Shown here piece after piece: positions 22,010 through 32,797 of a DNA stretch of 64,000 nt (positions within the stretch are counted from its first letter, which is position 1; every line of letters starts with the position of its first letter). The notes below the pieces were generated by a model. The model ran no database searches, had not been told where the DNA came from, and saw nothing but the letters and a program-made list of their open reading frames with translations. This stretch comes from Colocasia esculenta (taxonomy: Eukaryota > Streptophyta > Magnoliopsida > Alismatales > Araceae): positions 93,927,648 through 93,991,647 of the forward strand of contig CM024761.1 in the NCBI GenBank assembly GCA_014218235.1, read 5' to 3'. The translations under genes were made by a program, and so were the position numbers.

Positions 22010-24080
22010 TGTTGAGCAACTACCCCTAAGAAATTTAGAGATTTTCTTAATATTTATAAACAATGTTTTTGCCATGACAAATCTTTAAATATATGTTTTT
22101 CAAAGTAGATACACCACAAAATTCTATATAGATAAAATTCATGAACTCTCAAAAATTTCTAAGGCCACAGACTACTTCTATAGCCTACTGAATTCGACTG
22201 AAGCCTTTGACTGCAAAATCCGACTCCTTCAGAAACTCAGACAAAAGTCTTGAAAATTTTCTAAGTCCACAACTTTCCATAACATTCGACTCATATGGCG
22301 GAATGTTTCCTTACTTTGTATTCGACTGATGACTCCAATTGGTATAATCGAATGTTTCATAAATCCTTAGCACCATTCGACTGCTACCTTCAGCTCATAC
22401 AGCCGAATGTTTTCTTACACGTGATTCGACTGGTATCTTCGACTATCATAGCTGAATACCTTACAAATCGATACATAGTATTCGACTACTGTAGTCGAAT
22501 TACCATGTCTTCTCAGAAGTCGAATCACTTGATCTTTTCTCTACTGAAGTCGAATCATTCCTATTTCTTCAATCGAATTATCTGTTCTTATGCATTCGAC
22601 TTCACTGTCAGTTTTGTCCTTGTACTTTTTACCTCACTGTCAGTTCTGTCTTGAAATATAAAAGTCTATCAAATCTATTTTGATTCTTAAATATCCTAGA
22701 CATAACTTCTTTGTAAGACGTTTGTTGTATCTTACTAAAACCTCAGAATATTATTATATTCCTCTAACAGGACATGACATATTGTATTTAAAATATTCAT
22801 CATGTGCAAGACTTTTTTCTTGCTTCTTTTCTGAGCTCTATAAGTCTTGATGTCCTTGCTTCTGTTTATTATACTCATAAGACACAAAGCATTTATGAAT
22901 ATCTCAGGCGCATGGCATCTGACTGTCTCACCTACCACTGACAGACCCATGCTTCACCTTTTCAGCATAATCTGTCTATCTGCTTTTCTTTTCTGAAAGG
23001 TTTGAGGGATACTAGGTTCCATACTTTCTTTTGTACTAAAACTGACCCACCTACCACAAAGGTATGGAGATACGTTTCTCTTTATCTTGTCCTTGTAATA
23101 GGTATTAATTGGAGCATATGTTTAGCATGTCTTTCTCTCAGACAAGCTCTACAAGAGCTTATCTTCTAGCTGTGGGCAACTGCTCCTCTTCTGAAGACCT
23201 TGGGAAGATGCAAGTTTCAAGATCTCCTGGACAAAGTCTTCAAGATCCAAAGGATCCCAGAAACTCTCCTCAAACGGCTAAATTGCAAACAGTCACCAAG
23301 CTCCAACGGCTATCTTCTTCAAACGACTATATTTTGAAGATTATAAAAGAAGCTCAATAGAGAGACTACAGAGATACACCAGATACATAGAAGTGCATAC
23401 AAGCCAATTCTCCTGAAAAGCTTTATTCGAATCATTCAAAGCTCTCTCTCAAGCCTTCCTACTAGCAACAATTGGAGAGCTCCACTTCAGAAAATTTTCT
23501 TCTGAAGTTCTGTGTTGGGTGGAAAGTGTAATTGTCATATTTTCTTCAAGTCCACCCTTGTTGCTTCAGATAGGATTTAGTTTCTTTTTTTGATCTTTTA
23601 ATCCTACTGAAGTCAGTGTATGTTTGTGCTCAGATTTGAGGCAAGCACACAAGTGTTTTAATTCTTCTTCCTATGTAATCTCTGCAGAAGGTAGTTCTGC
23701 ATTGCCCCTCCTGTGAAGGGAAGGCCTTGTGAAAGGCAGTTTTTGTTCTCCTATTTAGGGAAGACTTGCTTGGGAGCAAGTGGGTTTATAGTTCCTCTCA
23801 AGGGTGAGAGAAGGCCAATTTGTTGGCAGTTAGTGGAAATCTCAAGTGGTTGACTTGAGGACTGGATGTAGGACTTCCATGTGGGAAGGGCCGAACCAGG
23901 ATAAAATCCTTGTGCATTTCTTTGTGTGATTGTTTCCGCCTAGCTTACACTTGAATCACACACATCACACTAAGCACTAACATATCCATTTAGTGTTGTG
24001 TTTTTCAGAATAAATTTTTAAAGATAAAAAGTCCTATTCACCCCCCTCTAGGACTATTTGTTTGCCATTTTGATCCAACA
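22010..24080 (+). repeat. C3 5' LTR (2071 bp)
   Basis: TGTTGAGCAACT...TTGATCCAACA. U3 (22185-22610) holds many ATTCGACT/AGTCGAAT pairs. The end shows ATTCACCCCCCTCTAGG, the SIRE-type C-run. A primer site with the iMet core (TGGTATCAGAAA, 24083-24094) follows. Confidence 0.9.
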
Positions 24081-24132
24081 AGTGGTATCAGAAAGAGGTC
24101 TTCTCAGAAGAATCTAAGAGATTTGAGAAGAA

Positions 24133-25744
24133 ATGGCATTCGAAGCTCACAACTATGAAGGCCAATCTATCACAAGGCCACCATTCTTTGATGGTGAAGA
24201 TTACGAATACTGGAAGATGCGAATGGAGTGCTTCATCGGAGGTACTGACTTCGACTTATGGCAGGTAATAGAACAAGGTGACTTTCAAATCATTGGTGAA
24301 GCTTCTTCCTCTGGTCTTTCCATTGTAGACAAAAGAAATATGTCTTTAAATTACAAGGCAAAAAATTATCTTTGTTGCGCTTTGTCTAAAAGACAATTTA
24401 ATAGACTCTCAGCATGTAAAACAGCTAAGGAAATGTGGGATAAACTTCAAGTAACCTATGAAGGTATAGATAGGGTTAAACAAACAAGAATAGATATACT
24501 TGTATCCCAATATGAACAATTCAAAATGCTTCCTAATGAAAATATAACTCAAATGTATAACAGATTTTCAAACACAATTGTCAGACTAAGTTCCTTGGGA
24601 AAAGTCCTAACTAATGAAGAAACTGTTAGAAAAATCCTAAGATCTCTAACTAATGTATGGACCCCTAAAGTTACAGCCATAGAGGAAGCCCATGACTTAA
24701 CACAATTATCTATTGATAAATTAATAGGATCCCTTATGGCTCATGAAATTAATATGGAAAGATTCTCTGAAAATTCTTCGAAAAAAGAAAATGTCAAATG
24801 CTTTGAAGATTGCAGATTCCTCCTCATCTGAAGATTCCAAAGAAAAATCAGATGACAATGATGATGAGGCAATGCTCTCAAGAAAGCTGCAGAGAATTCT
24901 GGCAAAGAAAAAGAAGTTTGGGTCGAAGAGGTTCTTCAAGAAAGAAAAGAAGAAAGAACCTACTTGCTATGAGTGCAATCAGATAGGACACTACAAGTCT
25001 TAATGTCCCAAGCTCAAGAAGAAGGATCAAGCAGAAAAATTCGACAAAAAGAAAGGCCAAGAAAATAAGTTCAAATAGTTCAAAAAGAAGGCTATGGCAG
25101 CAACATGGGACAATGAAGAAGGAACTAGTTCAGAATCAACCAGCTCAGAATCCGAAGAAGAAGAGAAGGCAAATCTAGCCCTCATGGTAGGACTAGAGCA
25201 GGTAAACTCAGAAACCTCATTTACTTCATGTTCTGAATCTAATTCTGATAGCCTTGAAAATGCCTTCAATGAACTTTATGAAAAATATAAGACAGTAGTA
25301 AAACAAATAAAAATAGTTAAACTGAATCTACTGAACCAAGAAAAAGCTAACACCTTTCTTAAAAATGAAACAGAAATATTATACAAAAGTTTAAGTGAAA
25401 TAAAATGAACTAATGAATTATTATACGAAGACTTAAAAAATAAAAATAGCAAAATCTTGGAAATTGAATCAAATCTTAAGGAACTTAAAGATGAAGAAAA
25501 ATTACAAGAAGAAAACAATTATCTAAAAGCCACTATTGAGAAAATTTCCAACTGCAAAACCTCATTATTTGTTAGAATCAAAGGAGCTAGGTTAGGAAAG
25601 AAGAAGTATGAATTAGGATATACACCTCCACCAAACGAAGAAGAAATTATTCGACCTCAAGTATATCCAACTCCTAAGTTTGTAGCAGAAAAAGAAATCA
25701 AAAATTCTAAAAAGGTAAACCAGCATATTTACAAACAAAAATAG
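24133..25744 (+). pseudogene. gag: C3 gag
   Basis: Copia Gag. The start ATG at 24133 fits the primer-site distance. The N-terminal capsid region spans the first 230 residues (PPFFDGEDYEYWKMRMEC, CKTAKEMWDKLQVTYEG, YNRFSNTIVRLSSLGK). A shift in the A-rich tract near 24780 moves it to the next frame, which continues with a Ser/Asp/Glu-rich linker, RKLQRILAKKKK, and a CCHC knuckle (CYECNQIGH...C) holding a TAA before its last Cys. A long Lys/Glu coiled-coil-like tail (25094-25744) follows, typical of SIRE Gag. Stops also lie near 25078 and 25406. Confidence 0.85.
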
Positions 25745-27963
25745 AAATTCAGCAATAATACACATAAGATAAATGCTTTTTATCTGTGTTGTACTCATTG
25801 TAACCAATTAGGACACACTGTTAGCACATGTACCACTAGGCACTTGAGATGGATTCCTAAAACTAACCGTCAAGGACCCAAGAAAATTTGGGTACCAAAA
25901 GTTACAGTTTAGCTTTGTTTGCAGGGTCGGCTGAGGGCATCCAAATGGTATCTGGATAGTGGATGCTCAAGGCACATGTAGGAGATAAAAAGCTATTTAC
26001 AACATTTAGAAGTGAAGTTGGTCAAGTAACTTATGGTGACAATGGAAAAGGAAAAGTACTAGGATGTGGAACAGTTGGTACTAAGGAAAAGAATCTGATT
26101 GAAGATGTTTTGTATGTAGAAGGACTAAAGCATAACTTAATTAGTATTAGTCAGCTACGTGATAAAGGGCATACAGTGAATTTTTAGAATGATAAGTGTA
26201 TCATCCAGAAAGATAACAAGATAGTTTTTTAAGCTCAAAGGGTAAAGAATCTGTACACTCTACAGTTAGCAGAATTAAGAGAAGTAAATTTGTGTCTTGC
26301 AACAACCAAAAGTGAAGAGTCTGAGTTGTGGCACAGAAGGCTAGGTCATGCAAGCACCTCAGTAATCAAGAAATTAATAAAGCATGATCTGGTTGAAGGT
26401 CTTCCTAGAATGAAAATCAAGAAATATGGAGTATGCTCAGCTTGTGCAAAAGGAAAACAGACCAAGACTTCATTTGAGTCCAAGACAATTGTTACAACTT
26501 CCAAGCCTTTGTAATCAATTCACATGGATCTATTTGGACCTATGAGGACAATTATTCTTGGAGGAAAAATCCATGGCTATGTATTAGTTGATGACTACTC
26601 AAGGTACACTTGGGTATCTTTTCTAGAAGCAAAATCTGAAGCATTTCAAGCATTTCTGAAATTCAGTAAGATAGTTCAGAAAAATCAGAAATTTCATATT
26701 ACAAGCATTAGATCTGATCATGGAGGTGAATTCAAGAATGAAGAATTTATGGAATTCTATGAAGAAAATGGAATTGAACACAATTTTTCAGCACCTAGAA
26801 CACCTCAACAGAATGGAGTAGCAGAAAGAAAGAATATGACACTGCTGGATATGGCCAGAACAATGCTGAATGAGTATAATTTACCACAATATTTCTGGGA
26901 AGAGGCAGTTAATACAACCTACTACATTATCAACAGATGCATGATCAGACCTATTCTAAAAAAGACTCCTTATGAACTATACAAAGGAAAGAAGCCCAAC
27001 ATCAGTCATCTCAGACCTTTTGGCTGTAAGTGTTTTATTTTAAATAATGGTAAGGATAATTTAGGGAAATTAGATGCTAAGAGTGATGAAGTTTCCTGTT
27101 AGGATATATTTCAAAACCTAGAGGCTATAAAGTGTTCAATAGAAGAACATTAACCATAGAACAATCTGTGCATGTATTATTTGATGAAACTAACCCTTCT
27201 ATCAAAAGGATAGAAGAAGAAGAAGAATGTGTTGATGATCTATGCAGGGATCTTGAAAAAACATCTCTTGAAGAAGAAATCAAAGATGAAGAAGTGGAAG
27301 ATCCTCCTTTAGAAGATCTTCAACAACAAGAAGAACCACAAGAAGGACTACCTAGGGAATTGAGGTACCATAGGGATCATCCTAGAAACAACATCATAGG
27401 TGATCCTCAAGCTAGGGTAAGAACAAGAGGTATGCAAGCTCCTTGTGATTTTTCTACCTTAGTTTCTCAAATTGAGCCTAAAACAATCAATGATGCACTG
27501 GATGATGAGTCTTGGATCCTTGCTATGCAAGAGGAACTAAATCAGTTCCAACGCAGTGAAGTTTGGACCCTTGTACCTAGACCAACTGACCATCCAGTTA
27601 TTGGAACTAGATGGGTTTTCAGAAACAAGATGGATGAATCAGGGGTGATTACTAGAAACAAGGCCAGACTTGTTGCTCAAGGATATTTCCAAGAGGAAGG
27701 CATAGACTTTGATGAAACCTATGCTCCAGTAGCTAGATTAGAGGCAATTAGAATTTTATTAGCATATGCTTGTTCTCTTAATATTAATTTATTTCAGATG
27801 GATGTTAAAAGTGCGTTTCTGAATGGTTTTATTAAAGAGGAAGTGTATGTTGAGCAACCACCTGGTTTTGAAGAAACTAAGCATCCTGATCATGTTTTCC
27901 GTTTAAAGAAAGCACTGTATGGTCTGAAACAAGCTCCAAGAGCTTGGTATGAAAGATTAAGGG
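25745..27963 (+). pseudogene. pol: C3 pol: second zinc knuckle, protease, integrase, partial reverse transcriptase
   Basis: A second CCHC knuckle (CTHCNQLGHTVSTC, near 25790) is followed by protease with WYLDSGCSRHM (active Asp kept, about 25947). GAG-pre-integrase has H-x3-H and C-x2-C (LWHRRLGHAS, CSACAKGKQ). The integrase core keeps its Asp residues (MDLFGP, IRSDHGGEF) and the Glu in NGVAERKN. A shift near 27105 precedes an acidic linker. The RT has WVFRNKMDESG and FQMDVKSAFLNG (motif A Asp kept) and ends at ALYGLKQAPRAWYERL before the YVDD motif. In-frame stops include 26185-26187, 26512-26514 and 27100-27102. Inactive. Confidence 0.9.
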
Positions 27964-30900
27964 TGTAAGGCCCTCAAAATTCCGTCGCATTATTTGTATT
28001 TATGTGTGTATCTTTGTGCTTGTGTATGTATGTACATATTTACGTACGTATTAATTAGTACAAGTACGTGTGCATGTGTTTATATTAAATATAAATAATG
28101 TATGTATTGCATGGTGATAGTATGGATATAATACCGTATACATATTGCATGTATATACGCATGGTATGCATGGTTTCTGTATATTTTAGAGTTCTGCCCG
28201 AAGGCCATCTTGGCGTCAACCATAGGCCGTTGAGCTGGTGTCAGCGTCCAGACATGGACGCCAACACTAATCCTGGCGTCCAGCGATATGGACGCCAATC
28301 TCTCTGGCCTGCATGCGCAGCAGAGCTGCAAGCTTCTGAAACAAGAAAGCCAACCATTGGGGGACTGTCCCCAACAGCTCTGAAGGCTGTCAAGTCACCT
28401 GGTGAGTGGGAGAGAGACTCCCCTTATATCTGAACCCGAAATGGCCTCTTCCCACTCCTCCCTTCACCTTGCAAGAGGAGAAAAAAGAGAGAAGAAAACC
28501 CTAGGAGAAAACTGTGAGAAACCCCATCCTTGCCACCCAAAAATCCACACTTCTGAAGCTTGATCCGGCATTCCACTACTTCAAGGAGGTTGCTGGATCG
28601 ACGAGGAAGGCTTCCCCGACCTCGGCTTGCTGTGGATCTCGCTCAAGAACCCAGAGGAGAGTTCATTTGGAGGCTTCTTGGGACTACCCAAGGAGGGCTT
28701 CACCAACACCCTAGACCCTTTGGAGGAATTTTTAAAAAGACAAGTGACCTATCCATGATGTTCCCGTATGTGTCTAGGTCGTTTCTATCATTTTTATGGA
28801 TTTTTCCTCGAGTCCTAGACCCTCCCATTCACCCAAGTTTGAGAGCTCGGGTCTGTGTTTCTGCACAGACCTGCATTGACGGCAAGGTCAACGGACGCCG
28901 ATATCATGCTTGGCGTCCATCGACCATGCCGCTGACCCTGAGTCAGCGGCCAGAGACCGCCGCCAAGTTCTTCCGGACAGAACAGTGAACTGTTCTGCCC
29001 TTCCTATACTCTAATTTCGGTATGGTTTCCGTGATGAGGATATATGGTAATCCTATACACTATGTATATTGTCAATTGTGGTGTGTGGATGAATGTGATG
29101 TGTGATGGTGAATGTAGGAAAGTTGTATCCCTTAAACTTGTAAGCATGACATGTTGATGATCATGCCAAATTTATGTTTCATGAGTAGGATTAGTCTGAA
29201 TGCCTTGGTTTTGTCAGTTCATGAAGATTAGTAGATCAGTAGATGTATGCCCAATTTTTGGTAAATTGTTCATGCTTGTATAGATTGCAAATAAATTCGG
29301 TTCGGTAAATAGAAAGACGTGCAAGAATGGTTTGTGGTGATCGATTTGTGATTGTATGATTTAGAATAGTTCTGTATTCTCAAATCATGCACGTAATGGT
29401 AATCCCTGTTCAAACAGTAAATGACAAATTGCATGATGTGTTAAACTCCAGGTAACTTAATTGTGAATGGCATGCAAAATATGTGTTTGATTTTCTGCAA
29501 ATCCTATTTAGCTCAGAAAAATCGGAAAATTTGAGTGTATGATCTAGAATCCGAAAATAGCATGTGGTTAAAATTTCAGGTCATTTGGACCAGTAAATAA
29601 GAAGTTATGTATTTTTATGTGAAATATGATAATCTACGTATATTATCGTAATGTGGTTAGTTATTGTCTAAACCCAACTTGATTAGTGAAATTTACTGTG
29701 TGTTAAACTCCTGAAATCTGTAGTGCCATGTCAGGAAACAGAGATATTCATGTGAGTGAGAGAGTGAATGAGATGAAAGGTGTGAAGTGTAAAACCATGT
29801 GTAAAACGGTAAAATGTGTAATGTGTAACTATGCCAATGTGACACTGCTTCCGTAGAGGGCAGTGGAGCTGTATCAGGGAAAAGTCCCCCTGAGAAAGTT
29901 CAATGTGTAAGTGACCCTAAGGGCATTAGGGGGAAATCCTGGAGGTGGACAAGTACCACTGGTTAGGGTGGAGACTTGTTCTCCCGGTCTCCGCAGTCCA
30001 AGAGTCGCCATTGGAATGCCTAGATGGCGTCTATGTGTAATGTGATGTGTATATGTCCTTCTTTGGTGTTTTGGACTATGTGTCACGGCACCCAAAATGT
30101 GTAATGTAAAATGTGTAATGTGTATGTGTCCATGTGTAAATGTGTAAGTGAATAATGTGAATGTGTATGTGCAACGTGTAACCATGTGAAAGAGAAAACT
30201 TGTGTAAAGAGAATGTGAAATTCTAAATGTGAAAATATGTTGTTGAAATCCATGTGAGACAAATCTGAAACTATGTGAAATCAGTAAATTCATGTTGTTA
30301 TTATCATGGGTATGTGTGCAAAAATGCCTAGAATCCATGTTAGGGATAATTAATGAGCACGTGTGCAAATAGCATGATCGGTTATTCACATGATTTGTTT
30401 TAAGCGATATTGTAGCTCTCATGTGTAGGTTTTCAGCCATGAAACCATGTGAAATCAGCAACTTAAAGCATGAGAAAATGTTTATGTATGTGTTTAAAAA
30501 CATGTAAGATCCATGCTAGCCGTGTTTTCCTTTCATGTATGTACAATGTTCATGTTGGTAGCTCTCATGTCTTGGTTCTTTAAGGACAATGTTTCATTAG
30601 TAAATTGAATAGAGAGCATGTGATAGGTAAAAGTTATTTCTTAGAAATCTGAAAACATGATCCATGTATAAAATTGTAAAACTTTCATGATAGGTTGAAA
30701 CCTTGAAATGACTAGCATGCCATGTTTTGAAAATTGTAAATGTGCATGTAGAACCCCTATGACTTATACGTGTATGTTATGAGTAGTGTTGCTTGCTGAG
30801 TCTTTGGACTCACTCCTTGCTTTGGCGTACAGGTGTAGTTGGTGACGTGGCACCTTTGGAGGAGACAGTGGAGACGGACTCCGAGCGCGGAGATTAGCTA

Positions 30901-31243
30901 GTTTTGGAGCTCCTTTGTGAATTGTGTATTTCATAGTATGTACTTTGAACATTGTATTAGAATTATCATGAAAAGAATGTATAAGTGTGGACATTATGTA
31001 TTTGAATTTCAGCAATTTAAATTATGTGAACTTTTAGTTCCTTATTGTTAATTTCAAACTTCATGTATGTTAAATGTGGATGATGAATGAATGGAGACAG
31101 TTGTCTTTTACTTCCGCTACTCTGTTGTATATTCGCGTGTATCTCAGCTGTTTGTATCGTTTGGGTAAACGTCCCACTGTGAGGACTCTCGCTATACCGA
31201 CGTGGGTTGGTATAACCGTACCGGTATAATGAGGGCCGTCACA
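27964..31243 (+). repeat. G1 5' LTR (3280 bp)
   Basis: TGTAAGGCCCTC...GGGCCGTCACA. An AT-rich start (27990-28170), a first inverted-repeat cluster (28205-28310), a possible TATA (TTATATC, 28424-28430), a CT-rich tract, a second cluster (28875-28970), the conserved leader block (29840-30088), ATGTGTAA microsatellite-like repeats (30020-30240) and the GACTCACT...GGCGTACAG segment (30795-30900) occur in this order. Frames inside (28560-28988 plus, 29874-30503 minus) look non-coding. Confidence 0.9.
29840..30088 (+). other. Conserved LTR leader block
   Basis: It runs from GACACTGCTTCCGTAGAGG through AAATCCTGGAGGTGGACAAG, TACCACTGGTTAGGGTGG and TCTCCCGGTCT to GGACTATGTGTCAC. It is also found, diverged, in G5 (19122-19380, minus), G6 (40190-40518, minus), G2 (56225-56500) and the fragment at 57975-58215. 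It lies about 1.4 kb after the TATA, so it would be in the transcribed leader or 3' end. Confidence 0.7.
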
Positions 31244-31248
31244 GAGAT

Positions 31249-31260
31249 TGGTATCAGAGC
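31249..31260 (+). other. G1 primer binding site
   Basis: Exact TGGTATCAGAGC, 5 bp after the LTR end. Confidence 0.9.
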
Positions 31261-31638
31261 GACTGGTTGAGATTGCACATGAATATACCTAAGTCATCAT
31301 CCCCATTGCATGCTACGTATGTCCACATGTGTAGAAAACACTAATAAGAAGTGAAAGATAGATAAGAAAATGGTTAGAAAACTTAATAACCTAGCTCTAA
31401 TGCTGGCTGAAATTCTATTACAGCCATGGCTTCGAGAGGTAGGCGTGGTGGAGCGTCGGCCCATGAGGACGAGCCGCGACGTGATGAGCAGGCGGAGCAA
31501 CAGGCCCCGGCACCGCGAGGCCCTGTACTTCCCCCACCGCCGCCTGTGGACTTCGGAGTATTCATTCAGGGTCTGGTGCAAGCCATGCAGACGCAGGCTC
31601 ATACCCAGGCAGCACTCCTGGCCCAGTTGGAGGCCCAG

Positions 31639-31720
31639 GTAGAATGATTAAACAACTAGTAGCTTGCTATTTAAATTGCATGATATTGTGTTTATCGTAT
31701 ATTGTTATTGTTTAATGTAG
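31639..31720 (+). other. Intron 1 of G1 gag (82 nt)
   Basis: Donor CAG|GTAGAA and acceptor TTTAATGTAG|CAG, T-rich, phase 0. The retained form meets TGA after two codons (31645-31647), so unspliced RNA would yield only a 73-residue peptide. Confidence 0.7.
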
Positions 31721-31915
31721 CAGGCTCAGGCACCAGCTCAGGACCATGGTGGACCATCCATCATGGAGCGATTCAAGAGGATGACCCCACCCTCTTTTAA
31801 GGGGGAGAGTGATCCACTAATGGCAGAAAGCTGGTTAAGGGAGACAGAGAAAATCTTCCGAGCTATCAGGTGTCCTGATGAGGATAAGGTGACATTAGCC
31901 ACCTACATGCTACAG

Positions 31916-31992
31916 CTATGTTTTAGTTTATGCTTGTATGTTGTTTGTCAAGTTAGAATTTGTTAGTTGGTGCTTATGAAGGTGTATTGTAG
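31916..31992 (+). other. Intron 2 of G1 gag (77 nt), donor mutated
   Basis: The donor reads CAG|CTATGT, one change from GTATGT; the acceptor is GTATTGTAG|GAG. The homologous G2 gap (35864-35935) has a good donor (GTAATG) but a changed acceptor (TGTAA|GAG). Together they imply a GT-AG intron at the same site in the ancestor. Confidence 0.7.
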
Positions 31993-32797
31993 GAGAGAGC
32001 GGATGTATGGTGGTCCTCCCTACTGCGTACACGCTTTGAGGACGGAGCAGTAGACGTGGCGTGGGACGCGTTCGTGAGGCTCTTTCGAGCCAAGTTCGTC
32101 CCAGAGCATATCCAGGACAAGATGGAGCAAGAATTCCTTTCGCAAGGATCAATGACCGTCCTGGAATACGAGGCAAGGTTTTCTGAACTTTCTAAATATG
32201 CACCGCATATCGTCGAGGATGAGCGCAGGAAGACGAAGAAATTCGTGATGGGTCTCAAACCATCACTGAGGACGAGACTCGTGGCGTTTGACCACCGCAC
32301 GCTAGACGAGGCCCTCAGCGCTGCCTGCAGACAGGAGGGAGAAATGGAGTAATATCTGGAGGAAAAGAAGGCTTCGCAAAAGAGGCCGGCAACGACATTC
32401 CAGCGGCAGGATAAGAAGAAAACGTTGTACCAGACACCGCAGAAACCAGTGGCAGTCAGCAACTCTCAGGTACTTTCTGTACGTTCCCCTAGTGTGAAGA
32501 AGGAGTGTCCCCACTGCGGGAAGACCCATGGTGGTTTCGAGTGCTGGTTAGTAGCGGGTAGATGCTTAAAGTGTGGGAGCAGCGACCACAAGATCAAAGA
32601 CTGCCCAAGACTTCAGCAGGGAGCTCATCGTGGAGCGCCAGTACCAGCAGTAGCAGCAGCCACGCCAGCTACAGGGTAGGGGAGCAGGCTCGACTGCATA
32701 ATAGGCTGAGGTTGGACGGGATCGAGGCCGGACCTCTCATGCTGGATGGTAGCTCGGTTCTGAAAAATGGATGGCCCGAGGACGGAGGGGTGTAGGA

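Larger units (their letters stand above)
22010..27963 (+). mobile_element. C3: SIRE-like copia retrotransposon, truncated by G1
   Basis: Complete 5' LTR, primer site, gag, protease, integrase and the first part of reverse transcriptase, in the copia order PR-IN-RT. The element stops at 27963 where the G1 LTR begins. The remaining RT/RNase H and 3' LTR are not found further right, so they were lost. Several stops and frameshifts make it inactive. Confidence 0.9.
31426..32679 (+). pseudogene. gag: G1 gag with two introns and one premature stop
   Basis: Ty3-gypsy Gag of the Tekay/Del type. Exon 1 (31426-31638, 71 codons) has a Pro-rich stretch and VDFGVFIQGLVQAMQ. Exon 2 (31721-31915, 65 codons) has MERFKRMTPPSFKG and the conserved DKVTLATYMLQ. 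Exon 3 (from 31993) has ERADVWW, FVMGLKPSLRTRL and a CCHC knuckle CLKCGSSDHKIKDCP (about 32562-32606). All junctions are phase 0, and the two gaps (82 and 77 nt) would each shift the frame if kept. The G3 Gag at 46560-47300 matches across both junctions with no gap. A TAA at 32350-32352 replaces a Gln codon (CAA); otherwise the spliced frame is open to 32679. CAG directly before the ATG (31421-31423) may be a leader-intron acceptor. Confidence 0.85.
27964..32685 (+). mobile_element. G1: Tekay-like gypsy element, 5' LTR plus gag only
   Basis: TGTAAGGCCCTC opens a 3.3 kb LTR inserted in C3's reverse transcriptase. The primer site, leader and gag follow. Similarity ends just past the zinc knuckle near 32680, where minus-strand T1 sequence begins, so protease to 3' LTR are lost. 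Confidence 0.85.

Noticed and set aside
28098..28988. Frames of 111 and 142 codons in the G1 LTR
   Set aside because: They overlap the inverted-repeat clusters and promoter; not kept in G6 or G5.
29874..30503. 209-codon minus-strand frame in the G1 LTR
   Set aside because: It covers the conserved block and the ATGTGTAA low-complexity repeats; the product is a repetitive His/Thr/Tyr-rich string and the matching G5/G6 regions are not open.
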